Below, piece after piece: positions 5,930 through 14,201 of a stretch of 25,845 nt of DNA. The notes beneath the pieces are model-generated. The model ran no database searches, was not told the DNA's origin, and saw nothing but the letters and a program-made list of their open reading frames with translations. Source of the stretch: RGIG250 sp964540025. Its GTDB lineage: Bacteria > Bacillota > Negativicutes > Selenomonadales > Selenomonadaceae. The DNA lies in the NCBI GenBank assembly GCA_964540025.1, contig CAZIKQ010000024.1, forward strand, positions 1 to 25,845. The letters are read 5' to 3'. Each line of letters opens with the position of its first letter. Position 1 is the stretch's first letter. The position numbers and the translations under genes were made by a program.

Positions 5930-8900
5930 CTATTCCAGATATTCCCTGTTTTGCATGAAGGCAAGCCAGGCCTTTCTTTCCCCATTCTTCGGAAAATTGT
6001 TCACCTTGCCGTCTTTGATGCGCCGAAGCGCCTGCAGTCCTTTCATGGCAATATGATAAGCGCCGTTTGCGTCGGCATTTTGCGGTTCATCCTCTCCGGC
6101 TTTACGGGAATCAAAAAATTTTCCTTCTTCGTACTCCACGGGAGAAAGAATGTAATCGTTTTCATTGTCTGTCCCGGCCACGGTATTTCGCAGCTGAAGG
6201 GCCAGTTTCAGCATATAGAACAGCGTTTTCCAAAAAGCAGGTTTTGTCTGCCGGAGCGTCTCCTCTTTTATGTCAGCTCCTGTTTCGTAGTCAATCCCGT
6301 ATTCCGCAAGGAGCTTTTTTAGTTCTTCGGTCACATTGCAGGAAACGGCCCGCTTCTCTTTTGGGTTGTATCCCCAGTAGGCGTCCCCGTGGGTGCAGGC
6401 TTTCCATTGAGGATGCGCCATTTCTATGCCGAAGTCCCTGTAATCAAAGGAAATCTCAAACCAATTCCTTTCCGGGTTGAATTTGAAGCTGCCGATTTTC
6501 TTCATCGTTTCCTGAGCCTTTACGACGCTTTCATAGCGAAGCTTTGCCCCGAGAAGGTTTACAAAGCCGGTTTTCGGGTCTATATGGGAGGTATATGAAG
6601 GCACCACATAATAGAGCGCGCCGGTCTGTTTCCCCAGGCGGTCAAAGCTTTCAAAGGGCGCTGTCAGCTGCAGTCCGTTGGCGTATGATCCGGGAATGCC
6701 GTAGGGGCGGTCCTTAAAGACAAGGTAGTTGAGTTTGTCAATAAGGGCCTTTTCAAACTTCTGATAGACTTGTTTTTCTACCTTTATGCGGCTGCGCTTG
6801 AAATTCTGATTCAGGTTTTCCAAAACCACCACGGCATTATACTTAATCATGAGGGTTGTCAGCTTGTGGACGACCTGTGAAAGATAGCCCTCCTTCAGCT
6901 CCCTGATATTCTCTACCGTGTTCCAGGTCTGCCGGGCCGCGCGCCTGTCCCCTTCTTTTTGATTCAAAAGCTCGTGATAGTCGGTGACCTTCTCGACTAC
7001 CGCACCTTCCAAGGTCCGGTAGGCGCTGCTGATTTTATTCAGGGATCCCTGCTCCTGAATCTTTCCCGACTGGTTTATCACGGTGTAATAAAGCAGGTGT
7101 CTTTCTCCCCGGTCTATCCCGATAATGCGGATGTCAGGATTGTTTTCCACGAACCGGTTTACTTTTTCGTTGAACAACCATGCTCCTTCGGCAGTAGCAC
7201 GGAAGTTAATCGTCAGCGGACAGTGGAAGAAGAGCTTCCGCTCCGTAAAGCGGCGGTCTTTTGCCAGATCATAGCTGAAAAGGCTTGCCTTTTTGCTGTT
7301 CAGGGGATTTTTATTGGCGACTGGCTGGTTTTTGGGATGGGTCGCCTCGTATTTCAGAGAAGGCTCCCTGAGGAATATTTCCGCTTTTCCGTTGAGTTTG
7401 ATAATCGGCGCCTGTCCCTTGGCCAGCGCTGACAGGTTGTCATCGCTAAAGAGACACTTCCAGTACATAGTGTGCAGGTTGTCGGCGCCGGCCTTTTTCT
7501 TTTTGTCGGAAAAGTCCTTGCAGTAGATTTGAAAGAGGTAGAGCTTGCCGTCATGGACGAGACGGTCGACGTAGGCGGCGTCGATCTTTACTTTGGACAG
7601 GCTGTATGCCTGGTTATCCAGATCATCATAAAATTCTTTTGTATTTTTATATGCCGAAGTTTCCTTAAATTTGAACTGGAAGTAGTTGTTCCACTCGGGG
7701 TGAAGCGCTAAGGCAGACTTCACGAAGTCGATCCATTCGATTACGGCCTGCCTGTCGTTGGCCCCCGCCGTGTAAAGTTTTCCCTCCCTTATCGCCAAAA
7801 TTCTCTCCGTGATAATCGAAGCAAACACTTTTTGCTGTGTTTTGCTAAAGACAACCTTCGGAAGCATCTTGCTAAAGCCGGAAACCTGTTTATACTGTAT
7901 CTTTTCGTAGCAGCTTTCACCACAATCCAATGCCTCTTTTACGGCGTCTTTGGAAAGGTCGAAAATATTTCGGCTGCCCTTATCAGCAATGCCGAGGTAA
8001 TATTTGCCTTCTTTCACAAACAAGAAAGAAGCATTATCTTTTTCTTTATTTACGTCCCAGCCGTCTAGCAGGGTTGGCTGGTTGAAATTCAGTTTGATTT
8101 TCTCCACAGAATAGGGCTTCTTCGTAGCAAAATTCCTTACCCTGTCATAGGCATGGGAAAATTCTTTCAAAGCTTCAAAGTATTTATCGAACTCGATGCT
8201 GAAATCCATCCCTTCTGCCGGTACCTGCAGCCGCTTTTTCCCGTCGTAAAGGTAGAAGGGCTTATAGAATCTTATCAGACTGATAAGTTCGTCCATGGCG
8301 GGTTTGTAGGCCGTTACTTTTTCCCCGGTTTCCGGCAACCGGGATTCTACCACAGGGGGATGTTTCAGGTATTCTTTCAGGGAGAACGCTTCCCGGTATT
8401 TTTCTGCCGTATCAAAGTCGAGAGTACCGCAGTATTCTTCAAAGGCTTCCGCCAGTTCTTTAAGACTGATTATTTTACTGTCGGTTCCCTCGTTATTTAT
8501 TGCGGAGTCAAGAATGCTCCATTCGCCAAACATTCCCTGGGATATATCCTTTAAGTGCTGAATTTTGACATATATTGTATCCAGGTCCTCGGTGAGAATA
8601 TAATTATTGACAAAAGCAGTCAGTTGGCAAGCTGTATCATAGGCTTCGCTGTATTTCCCCCGTATATATTCCTTTGCCTCGCCGTCGCTGGACAGAATAT
8701 CCCGCCCGAAACCGTTCTCACGGTCGCTGAGAATCTGCTTGTACAGCGTGACCATAACCGGCAGATCGCGGTTTCGGACAGCGTTTTTCTGGCGGTATTC
8801 GTTAATAAGCCTGTTCACACCGGCAAAGTCTTCATCCTCCGCCGGGCGTCCGATAACCCTGTTGTAGTTGTCAATCTTGGCCTGGCTCAGCAGGGAGCTG

Positions 8901-9632
8901 TAGGCGGCGGGGACAAAGCTCTCCTCAAAGGGCTTCAGGCTTTGGTACAAGTCCGGATATTTGTTCTTTATATTTTCAAAGTTTTCGACATTGGAGAAAA
9001 ATCTGAGCATATTCTGGTTTATGACCCGATAGCTGATGGCCGAGGCCTTTTCCTCAGAGGAAAACATATTTTCCCGGGTTTCCTTATAACCAATAAAATA
9101 GGTTGTAAATCCGTTAAACGTCTGAACCGCCTGAGAATATTTTTCTACTTCTTTCTCGGAGAAGCCAGATTCATTTTCCAGCCATTTCTTCAGCACAGAG
9201 GGAATGGTTTTGGGAGCTCCCTTTTCCTTGCTGTCGTTTTTCTGCTCCAGCACGAGAAGATTTTTGTATTTATCCAGACAATAGGTTTCTCGGGTTTTCT
9301 TATCGAAAAAATCCGCCACTTCTTTCCGAAGTTTTTTGCTGACCGCCTCCAGCGTCTTCTCATCGTGGGAAATGTATGCCTGATACGCTTCGTCTATAGT
9401 TTTTCGGGGAAAGCGTCTTATCTTTCAGACAAATGTCAATGAAATACCGATAGTATTTATCCAGCAATTCCTTCACGACAGGATAGGCTTTGTCCCGGTC
9501 TAAATCACCCGCCAAAAGGGGACAGTTGTCATCGTCCAAATAAGCCTTTGTTTCAGGAACAGGTCTCAGCTCAAATTTCAGAGTCTTTGATACGGGGTAA
9601 CATCCTACGAAATTTTCAGAAAAAAGGGCCAT
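5930..9632 (-). CDS. cas12a: Cas12a effector nuclease, interrupted by a +1 frameshift
   Basis: The gene starts at the ATG at 9632 (AAAGGATG upstream). It encodes MALFSENFVGCYPVSKTLKF, the typical Cas12a WED-I beginning, then at about codon 77 runs out of frame and stops at 9360. The correct continuation (TIDEAYQAYISHDEKTLEAV) is in the +1 frame and runs to 5930. Removing one base from the A5 or C4 run at 9400-9409 restores a 1233-residue protein, close to LbCas12a size. In that numbering RuvC-I D840 (GIDRGER), RuvC-II E938 (VVLENLN), RuvC-III D1187 (ADANGAYHIA) and Nuc R1148 (LQLRNT) are all present, as is the WED processing region around H803 (KLFFHCPLTINF). Cas12a processes its own crRNAs and cuts T-rich-PAM DNA. 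A GTG at 9319 could restart translation but would lose WED-I. Confidence 0.95.
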
Positions 9633-9704
9633 GGTGCTTTCATCCTTTCAAATGAATTTTGCCTTATATCAGCTATTCCACCGTTTTCATATCTGACAAA
9701 AGTG

Positions 9705-9766
9705 TGCTTTTAATTAAAGCAGGAGCGCTCCTTATCCATTATACTCCGCCGGGAATTGCTCCGCAA
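9705..9766 (-). promoter_or_regulatory. Candidate cas12a promoter with two palindromes
   Basis: On the minus strand, TATAAT (9738-9743) lies 17 bp after a weak -35, TTGCGG (9761-9766). Immediately downstream is a perfect 12-bp palindrome AGGAGCGCTCCT (9721-9732), and next to it an inverted repeat TGCTTT/AAAGCA (9705-9710, 9716-9721). The palindrome falls at the predicted transcription start, a good place for a repressor operator. No regulator gene is inside the island. Promoter and operator are inference. Confidence 0.5.
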
Positions 9767-9838
9767 TTTTAACCGTCATATTTTGTGGCAGTGGTTTAGC
9801 GGTTTTAGAATAACCCATCCGCAACGCCAATAATCGTA

Positions 9839-9866
9839 CTCTGTGAAATATTTTTATTTCACAGAG
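9839..9866. promoter_or_regulatory. Perfect 12-bp inverted repeat upstream of cas12a
   Basis: CTCTGTGAAATA (9839-9850) and TATTTCACAGAG (9855-9866) are perfectly complementary around a TTTT loop. It lies about 100 bp upstream of the predicted cas12a promoter. It could be an operator, or a terminator-like hairpin insulating cas12a from tRNA read-through. The rest of 9633-9949 shows no gene. Confidence 0.5.
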
Positions 9867-9949
9867 CTCTCCTGAAATAAAAAACATTCGTTAAAATATA
9901 GTTATACCTTCAGCCACGATTTGCCTATATGAAGTGAACCAGGGAACGT

Positions 9950-10019
9950 CATGAAAAAAGCCCCCGATTTCTCGGGGGCTTGGATTTCTCTGGAGCTGAT
10001 GATAGGAATCGAACCTACG
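9950..10019. repeat. Right direct repeat (att-like) of the CRISPR island
   Basis: This 70-bp copy is the 3' part of the intact tRNA-Thr gene together with its terminator, matching 3634-3703 at 69 of 70 positions. It is the element-proximal junction in the integration model. Confidence 0.9.
9954..9981 (-). terminator. Terminator of tRNA-Thr
   Basis: A 10-bp stem (AAGCCCCCGA/TCGGGGGCTT, loop TTTC) is followed on the minus strand by six Ts, starting 10 nt after the tRNA CCA. It would separate tRNA transcription from the cas operon. Confidence 0.88.
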
Positions 10020-10066
10020 ACCCGCTCATTACGAATGAGCTGCTCTACCGACTGAGCTACATCAGC
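9991..10066 (-). tRNA. tRNA-Thr (anticodon CGT)
   Basis: The 76-nt gene folds fully: acceptor GCTGATG/CATCAGC, D arm GCTC/GAGC, anticodon stem GCTCA/TGAGC around loop TTCGTAA (anticodon CGT, reading ACG), variable GGGTC, T arm GTAGG-TTCGATT-CCTAT, discriminator T and an encoded CCA. Its 3' 29 nt are duplicated at the far end of the CRISPR island, so it is the probable integration site. CGT is normally a secondary threonine isoacceptor. Confidence 0.96.
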
Positions 10067-10080
10067 GATACGACAAAGGT

Positions 10081-10109
10081 ATTATATCCACCCTGCCATT
10101 CCTTGTCAA
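10081..10109 (-). promoter_or_regulatory. Consensus promoter for tRNA-Thr
   Basis: On the minus strand TTGACA (10109-10104) and TATAAT (10086-10081) are perfect consensus hexamers separated by exactly 17 bp, with the -10 about 15 bp before the tRNA 5' end. This shows the tRNA is transcribed from the chromosomal side of the island. Confidence 0.9.
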
Positions 10110-10688
10110 GGAAATTGTAACGGCAGAGCCGCCGGAGGCCGCAGGGATTTTTTCTTATGTTGGAGGTCAAAGGTTCTCTTACAGATGAGGCGGCCGAAGG
10201 CGGTCGTGTACTTGTCAACAAGAATTGGACACGAAATGAAAAATTTCTCCCAATCATTTTTTAGTGTTGGCCTTCTCTGATCGTTTCGAGAATATCTTTT
10301 ATACGACAGTCCATTCACATAAGCCCTGAGCATACTTCTTAAATTCATATCCATACCATCCGGCGAGAATTTTACACTGTCCTGCTACGAACCAATTTAT
10401 CCCCTGGAAAGGAGACCTACCATCTCAACATGGCATGATTGCTCAATATTGATGTCAAAAGTCCGCCAGATTACCCCGTTCGTTCGCAGGAATTTATCAA
10501 CGGCTTTTCTGACCGCAAAATCTCGATTTTCTCGACTGCGCTCGTTCTCGGAAACAGGTCAATGTGCTTATTCCTGCTCTAATATATGCAATCGCACATA
10601 TTTTCCCCAATCGCCCCAACAATACGCTCTGAGGAAATATGTCCGAAATCCCATCATCTCTACTCTTGCTAAGCCCGTTGAATGGGTT
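10110..10688. other. Gene-poor decayed stretch
   Basis: No convincing gene is visible. A minus-strand frame at 10106-10354 (82 codons) overlaps the tRNA promoter, has no ribosome-binding site and resembles nothing I recognise. A plus-strand frame at 10449-10823 runs antisense into the next gene. Base composition is mixed and lower in GC than nearby housekeeping genes. I read the stretch as gene debris. Confidence 0.5.
10397..10462 (-). pseudogene. Possible C-terminal remnant of an RlmD/TrmA-type RNA methyltransferase
   Basis: A minus-strand frame ends with CHVEMVGLLSRG and a TAA at 10397. The pattern HVE-x-V-x-LLSR is the usual C-terminus of 5-methyluridine RNA methyltransferases (HVETVVLLSR). 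Only about 20 codons are recognisable and no catalytic part is nearby. The motif is short, so this is tentative. Confidence 0.3.
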
Positions 10689-12041
10689 TTATTCATGGAT
10701 TATCCAATGGCCATAACGCTTGCCACCGATACGTTCAACGCATCCTGCTTCTTTCAAAATAATCATTTTCTTTTGAATCACTCGTCTTGTAGTCCCAAAT
10801 TTTTCTGCCATTTCGCTTTGTGAAATTTCTGGTTTGTGTCTCAACACTTCCAGAATCTTTTGCATCAAAGGGTCATCAAAAGCACCAAAAACTGCGGTGC
10901 TTTGGTGCTTTGGTGCTTTTGAATTTGGCACCTTGGAGCTTTGAAGAGCGTGAAATTTTACCATGATGTCTTCGCCATGGACAGTATATACCGGGCCATC
11001 AGCCCCAAGGTTCTTACAAGCATCACAGATTTTTTGAATTCCACGTCCCCAGCTTTCAATATAGCCGGCACGATAAAAGACTCTCGCAATATCTGGATTG
11101 AAGGGCTTTGATGAATGTGTTTCCAGCAATGTCTCAGCCGTCCACCCAAAAGGAAGCAAGCTGCTGTTGCTAATGTACATAGCATCATCCTCAATGCGAA
11201 TTTGAATCGGATTATTGTCAGCCCAATTGCAATGGATTAGCGCATTATAGACCGCCTCACGCACTGCATCACGGGCAAAAGGATATGTCTCTACCCTTGT
11301 TTCCCTATGATAGGAAACTGCCGCTTTCAAGTACTTCAGATAAATCAGGTCTATCACACGATCAGCCATAAGCAGCAGTGAACCATGCACCTCGTCTTGA
11401 TACAGAAGCTCACTGCCTTCGAATTTTCCGATTTTTACATAACAGCCACTGATGACCTTCTCTGCATTTCGATAGAAGCACAATGCTCCAGCCCTTTTCA
11501 ACTTGCCATCAACCAGTAAATCAAGCTTGTCCAAAAGCTCAACATTGGGAATAACCAAATATTCCTTCGTCATACGGCCGTTGCGAAGTGCCTCACGACG
11601 GAAAATATCAAAGCTTTCCTTGTCTAAATCATCAACGGTGATGTTCTCAACGGTTGCCGCATCCCACTTCATTCCTGTCTTTGAAATCAAAAAGTTTGTC
11701 AAGGCACTGCCGCGAAGCTGCTGTTTCGTACTGCCGCTGCGATAATGATATTCCCCCTCATAATTGACAGGGAATGCCCAGGGTGAAACTACAATCTCAA
11801 TATATTTTAATCCGTTTTCGAAAAGAAGATTTACATCCGCAACAATCCCCAGCTTGTTTTGGATTTTGTTTGGAATATCCTCCATCAGTTTCTTGGCATT
11901 ACTGACACCAATGACAGTACCATCGTCCTTTTTACCGATATAAATCTTACCACCCTGCGCATTGGCAAAACCGCATATCCATTTCAGATATTCGTCACGC
12001 CAGGATTCTTTCCATTCTATGTTCTGGCTTTCTGCCATCAT
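10689..12041 (-). CDS. AlbA_2/HATPase_c_4 ATP-binding transcriptional regulator-like protein
   Basis: The 450-residue protein starts at 12041 with GGAGGGG upstream (a second ATG follows at once). Three parts are visible. An N-terminal AlbA_2 (Schlafen-type) domain covers about 5-130: IEWKESWRDEYLKWICGFAN, then GGKIYIGKKDDGTVIGV. A middle HATPase_c_4-like region covers about 240-370: REAVYNALIHCNW, then SNSSLLPFG, and YRAGYIESWGRGIQKI. A C-terminal winged helix covers about 395-450 (EISQSEMAEKFGTTRRVIQK). Such proteins are widespread in bacteria, often in accessory regions, and are annotated as ATP-binding or putative transcriptional regulators; the true role is unclear. It lies about 620 bp outside the island, in the opposite direction to a tRNA-centred decayed stretch, so it may itself be accessory. 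Confidence 0.85.
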   Translation of the reverse strand: MMAESQNIEWKESWRDEYLKWICGFANAQGGKIYIGKKDDGTVIGVSNAKKLMEDIPNKIQNKLGIVADVNLLFENGLKYIEIVVSPWAFPVNYEGEYHYRSGSTKQQLRGSALTNFLISKTGMKWDAATVENITVDDLDKESFDIFRREALRNGRMTKEYLVIPNVELLDKLDLLVDGKLKRAGALCFYRNAEKVISGCYVKIGKFEGSELLYQDEVHGSLLLMADRVIDLIYLKYLKAAVSYHRETRVETYPFARDAVREAVYNALIHCNWADNNPIQIRIEDDAMYISNSSLLPFGWTAETLLETHSSKPFNPDIARVFYRAGYIESWGRGIQKICDACKNLGADGPVYTVHGEDIMVKFHALQSSKVPNSKAPKHQSTAVFGAFDDPLMQKILEVLRHKPEISQSEMAEKFGTTRRVIQKKMIILKEAGCVERIGGKRYGHWIIHE

Positions 12042-12175
12042 GCGTTCCCCTCCATATATTTAGCGTTTCCACGCTCAGCCTTTACTATCCTGTCATTGTT
12101 CGTATGCGTCAAAAAATCCTATGCCTCCGCAGGTACCGTCTGCTTCCGACTACTCAATTGCTCATGCCAATCTGG

Positions 12176-12198
12176 AGGGGAGCCTGTCAGACGGATTA
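12176..12198. repeat. REP-like fragment overlapping the holA stop codon
   Basis: The 23 bp match 16928-16950 at 21 positions (AGGGGAGCC, two variable bases, TCAGACGGATTA). The final TTA is the complement of the holA TAA stop, so the repeat sits at the gene's 3' end, as REP-type sequences often do. Confidence 0.55.
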
Positions 12199-13317
12199 GC
12201 GGCTGCCCTTTGCCAGGGCAATGATGGCCGCTTCCAGCAGTTCCGGGCCGCCCTGTCCCGTTTTCAGGCGGTAATCCGCTTCGGCCAGATCCAGGAATAC
12301 CCGGCGGAGCAGGGCCTCGTCCTTGCTGTTCACCGTCCGGGTCAGCTGGTTGATGATATTCGGGTAGAATCTTTGCTGGCCCAGGGCCTGAGACAGTTCC
12401 CTGCCTCTCAGGCCCCGCTTCAGCAGCGCCTTGGCGGTAAGGTATTCCCGCACCCGGCGGACCAGCATACCGGCGATGACCGGAAGGTATGTCCCCTCCT
12501 GGATTTCCTCGGCGAACAGCCGCAGGGCGTCGGCTCCCCGTCCTTCATCAATGGCCGTGGTGATAGCGAAGCCGGATATCTCCGGCAGCTTGGAGAAAGA
12601 GGCTTTTACCTGTTCCGTTGAGATGACGGTCAGTCCCCGGCCCGTCCCGGGCCGGATCCCCTGGGCCGCCAGGAACAGCTCCAGCTTGTCCAGCTCCCCG
12701 GACAAATAGCCCAGGGGCACATCATGGAGGGACGACAGCATTCCCGTCAGGTATTCATAGGCCGCCGGTTCAAGGCGGAATCCCCGGCGGCTCAGGTCGG
12801 CCGCCAGCCAGTCCGCCGCCTGCCAGGGGCGCAGGGGCGCCGCTTCCATGACCATTCCCGCTTTTTCCAGAACCTTGTAAACCTTTTTTCTTTTATCGGG
12901 GACCGCATTCTGCCGGAATATCACGTAATTTGTCTCCGGCATATCGGCGATGGCGGCCAGCAGGCTTTCCATTGCTTTGTCCGCCCTGGCGGGTTTCTTC
13001 TCCCGGCTGTCGGCCTCATCATCCTTGCCGGGCTTCTTTTTATCCCCAAAAATTTTCGACTGCTTTACCAGCGCCACCACCCGGTCCCCCAAGAAGGGAA
13101 CGGCGCTTATTTCCTGCTCCAGCGCCTGGGGATCGTTCGCCCCCTCCAGCTGAACCAGCCCGTCAGCCCGCTCCCGGGCCGAGGGGAGCAGTCTGGCGAT
13201 GAGGAGCTCCGCCGCTTTGTCGGTGAAGTAGGTTTCTTCTCCGCAGAGGAGAAAAACATGGGGCAGGCGGGCGTCCTCCAACCGGTCCAGCCGGGCCGCA
13301 AAATCATCGTAATTCAA
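12196..13317 (-). CDS. holA: DNA polymerase III delta subunit
   Basis: The 373-residue protein appears to start at a TTG (13317) with AGAGG upstream; no better ATG precedes the conserved N-terminus. HVFLLCGEETYFTDKAAELL and VPFLGDRVVALVKQSKIF match the AAA+-like domain I of HolA, and the C-terminal clamp-loader collar domain includes LAEADYRLKTGQGGPELLEA, a conserved HolA ending. HolA opens the beta sliding clamp and joins it to the clamp-loader complex during replication. A charged low-complexity insert of about 20 residues (KKKPGKDDEADSREKKPARA, about 92-111) is unusual. The gene lies between the hxlR-type regulator and the AlbA_2 protein. HolA is essential in bacteria studied. Confidence 0.92.
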   Translation of the reverse strand: MNYDDFAARLDRLEDARLPHVFLLCGEETYFTDKAAELLIARLLPSARERADGLVQLEGANDPQALEQEISAVPFLGDRVVALVKQSKIFGDKKKPGKDDEADSREKKPARADKAMESLLAAIADMPETNYVIFRQNAVPDKRKKVYKVLEKAGMVMEAAPLRPWQAADWLAADLSRRGFRLEPAAYEYLTGMLSSLHDVPLGYLSGELDKLELFLAAQGIRPGTGRGLTVISTEQVKASFSKLPEISGFAITTAIDEGRGADALRLFAEEIQEGTYLPVIAGMLVRRVREYLTAKALLKRGLRGRELSQALGQQRFYPNIINQLTRTVNSKDEALLRRVFLDLAEADYRLKTGQGGPELLEAAIIALAKGSR

Positions 13318-13359
13318 GATACTGCCTCTATCTATCGCAAAATAAAATCCAACCCAAGG

Positions 13360-13692
13360 CTAATCGCTAACGATGGATTTGTAGCGATTGCCAAAATCCG
13401 CGAGGGCGTCCAGGATGGGTAACAGCTCTTTGCCCAGCTCGGTCAAGCCGTATTCCACCCGCAGGGGCATTTCCCGGTAATCGTGGCGGTAGACCAGCCC
13501 GTCCTCCATCATCTGGTGCAGGCTGTCGGTCAGAACCTTTTGGGAAATCCCTTCCAAGTCCCGGCGCAATTCGTTGAACCGCCAGGGTCTTGTCCGCAGG
13601 TTCCTCAGAACCAGCAGCTTCCATTTTCCGCCGATCAGGCCAACGGCGGTGGCCACCGGGCACACCGGCAGCTCCTCTTTTGTTTTCATCAT
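13360..13692 (-). CDS. HxlR-family winged-helix transcriptional regulator
   Basis: The start is placed at the ATG at 13692, five bases after GGAGG; the next codon (13689) is also ATG, and a GTG at 13698 overlaps the Shine-Dalgarno. The product is about 110 residues. CPVATAVGLIGGKWKLLVLR is the HxlR N-terminal helix with the redox-sensitive cysteine position. RFNELRRDLEGISQKVLTDS is the recognition helix region and GLVYRHDYREMPLRVEYGLT the wing. Many HxlR proteins sense quinones, aldehydes or oxidants through that cysteine. Here it is divergently arranged with a small cupin gene across a 140-bp intergenic region, so the cupin gene is the most likely target. Confidence 0.92.
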   Translation of the reverse strand: MMKTKEELPVCPVATAVGLIGGKWKLLVLRNLRTRPWRFNELRRDLEGISQKVLTDSLHQMMEDGLVYRHDYREMPLRVEYGLTELGKELLPILDALADFGNRYKSIVSD

Positions 13693-13732
13693 CAGCACCT
13701 CCGGTTATCCATATATTAGCACATTCAATTTC

Positions 13733-13762
13733 AAGTGCATAGTAATAAAAAGGTGCGTACTT
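13733..13762. promoter_or_regulatory. Candidate HxlR operator between divergent genes
   Basis: AAGTGC (13733-13738) and GTACTT (13757-13762) form an imperfect inverted repeat with a central AT-rich stretch, lying between the hxlR and cupin start codons. Some HxlR regulators bind TACT/AGTA-type half-sites. The cupin ribosome site (AGGAGG, about 13820) is strong. Operator function is inference. Confidence 0.35.
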
Positions 13763-13835
13763 GTCTCGGAATATGCAAATTTCTATACTTTACCCAGTAA
13801 ATCGCCGTTGCAAGAGAATCAGGAGGTAGAGAAAA

Positions 13836-14189
13836 ATGGCTAATTACACAAAAACCACTATCGGAAACGAGGGCCGGTACGAACTTCACGAGGCGCTCTC
13901 CCTGACCGGCGCGGAGATCAGCCTGAACCGGCTGCCCGCCGGAGCCGGGGTTCCCTTTGTCCACGCCCACAAAAACAACGAGGAAATCTACGGCATTCTT
14001 TCCGGCCGGGGCACCGTCTTAATCGATGGTGAAGCCGTCACCATCAGGGCCGGGGACTGGCTGCGGATCGCCCCGGCGGCCAAGCGTCAGTTCTCCGCCG
14101 CCGCCGATGAAGGCATCGGCTTTGTCTGCATACAGGTAAAGGAAAATTCCCTGGGCGGTTTCACCAAAGACGACGCCATCATCTGCTGA
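13836..14189 (+). CDS. Small cupin-domain protein
   Basis: A single-domain cupin of 117 residues with AGGAGG ahead of the ATG. Motif 1 reads HAHKNNEEIYGILSGRG, giving metal ligands H43, H45 and E49. Motif 2 covers IRAGDWLRIAPAAKRQF, where the usual fourth ligand histidine appears replaced by Q85. Cupins of this size are isomerases, dioxygenases or metabolite-binding proteins, and the substrate cannot be deduced. The divergent HxlR regulator suggests induction by a small electrophile or oxidant. A strong terminator follows, so it is a single-gene transcript. Confidence 0.88.
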   Translation: MANYTKTTIGNEGRYELHEALSLTGAEISLNRLPAGAGVPFVHAHKNNEEIYGILSGRGTVLIDGEAVTIRAGDWLRIAPAAKRQFSAAADEGIGFVCIQVKENSLGGFTKDDAIIC

Positions 14190-14201
14190 CACGGAGGGCA
14201 G

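Larger units (their letters stand above)
3634..10019 (-). mobile_element. tRNA-Thr-integrated genomic island carrying type V-A CRISPR-Cas
   Basis: The island is flanked by direct repeats 3634-3703 and 9950-10019, identical over 70 bp except at 3666/9982. The repeat is the last 29 nt of a tRNA-Thr gene plus 41 bp downstream, including the tRNA terminator. The intact tRNA is on the right and the displaced 3' end on the left, as expected when an integrase inserts an element at a tRNA 3' end and restores the gene with element-borne sequence. The repeat unit spans 6316 bp. Contents are only cas12a, cas4, cas1, cas2, a leader, a short array and a promoter region. No integrase, excisionase or transfer gene is present, so the element is either a defective remnant or one mobilised in trans. 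The island is visibly less GC-rich than the housekeeping genes on either side. Integration is inferred from repeat topology. Confidence 0.8.

Noticed and set aside
5390..6322. A 310-codon + strand frame opposite cas4 and cas12a
   Set aside because: It crosses the boundary of two well-supported cas genes and has no recognisable family or ribosome site. The same holds for the frame at 8555-9442.
9397..9412. Programmed -1 ribosomal frameshift in cas12a
   Set aside because: The required shift is +1; the -1 frame reads TAG within a few codons. No RF2-type stop context is present at the shift site.
9705..9830. A solo degenerate CRISPR repeat near the cas12a promoter that might guide self-repression
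   Set aside because: Short matches (AATTAAAGCAG and GGTTTTAG) exist but are separated, and no handle stem can be formed.
10106..10354. An 82-codon minus-strand frame as a real gene
   Set aside because: No ribosome site, no recognisable motif, and its end overlaps the tRNA promoter.
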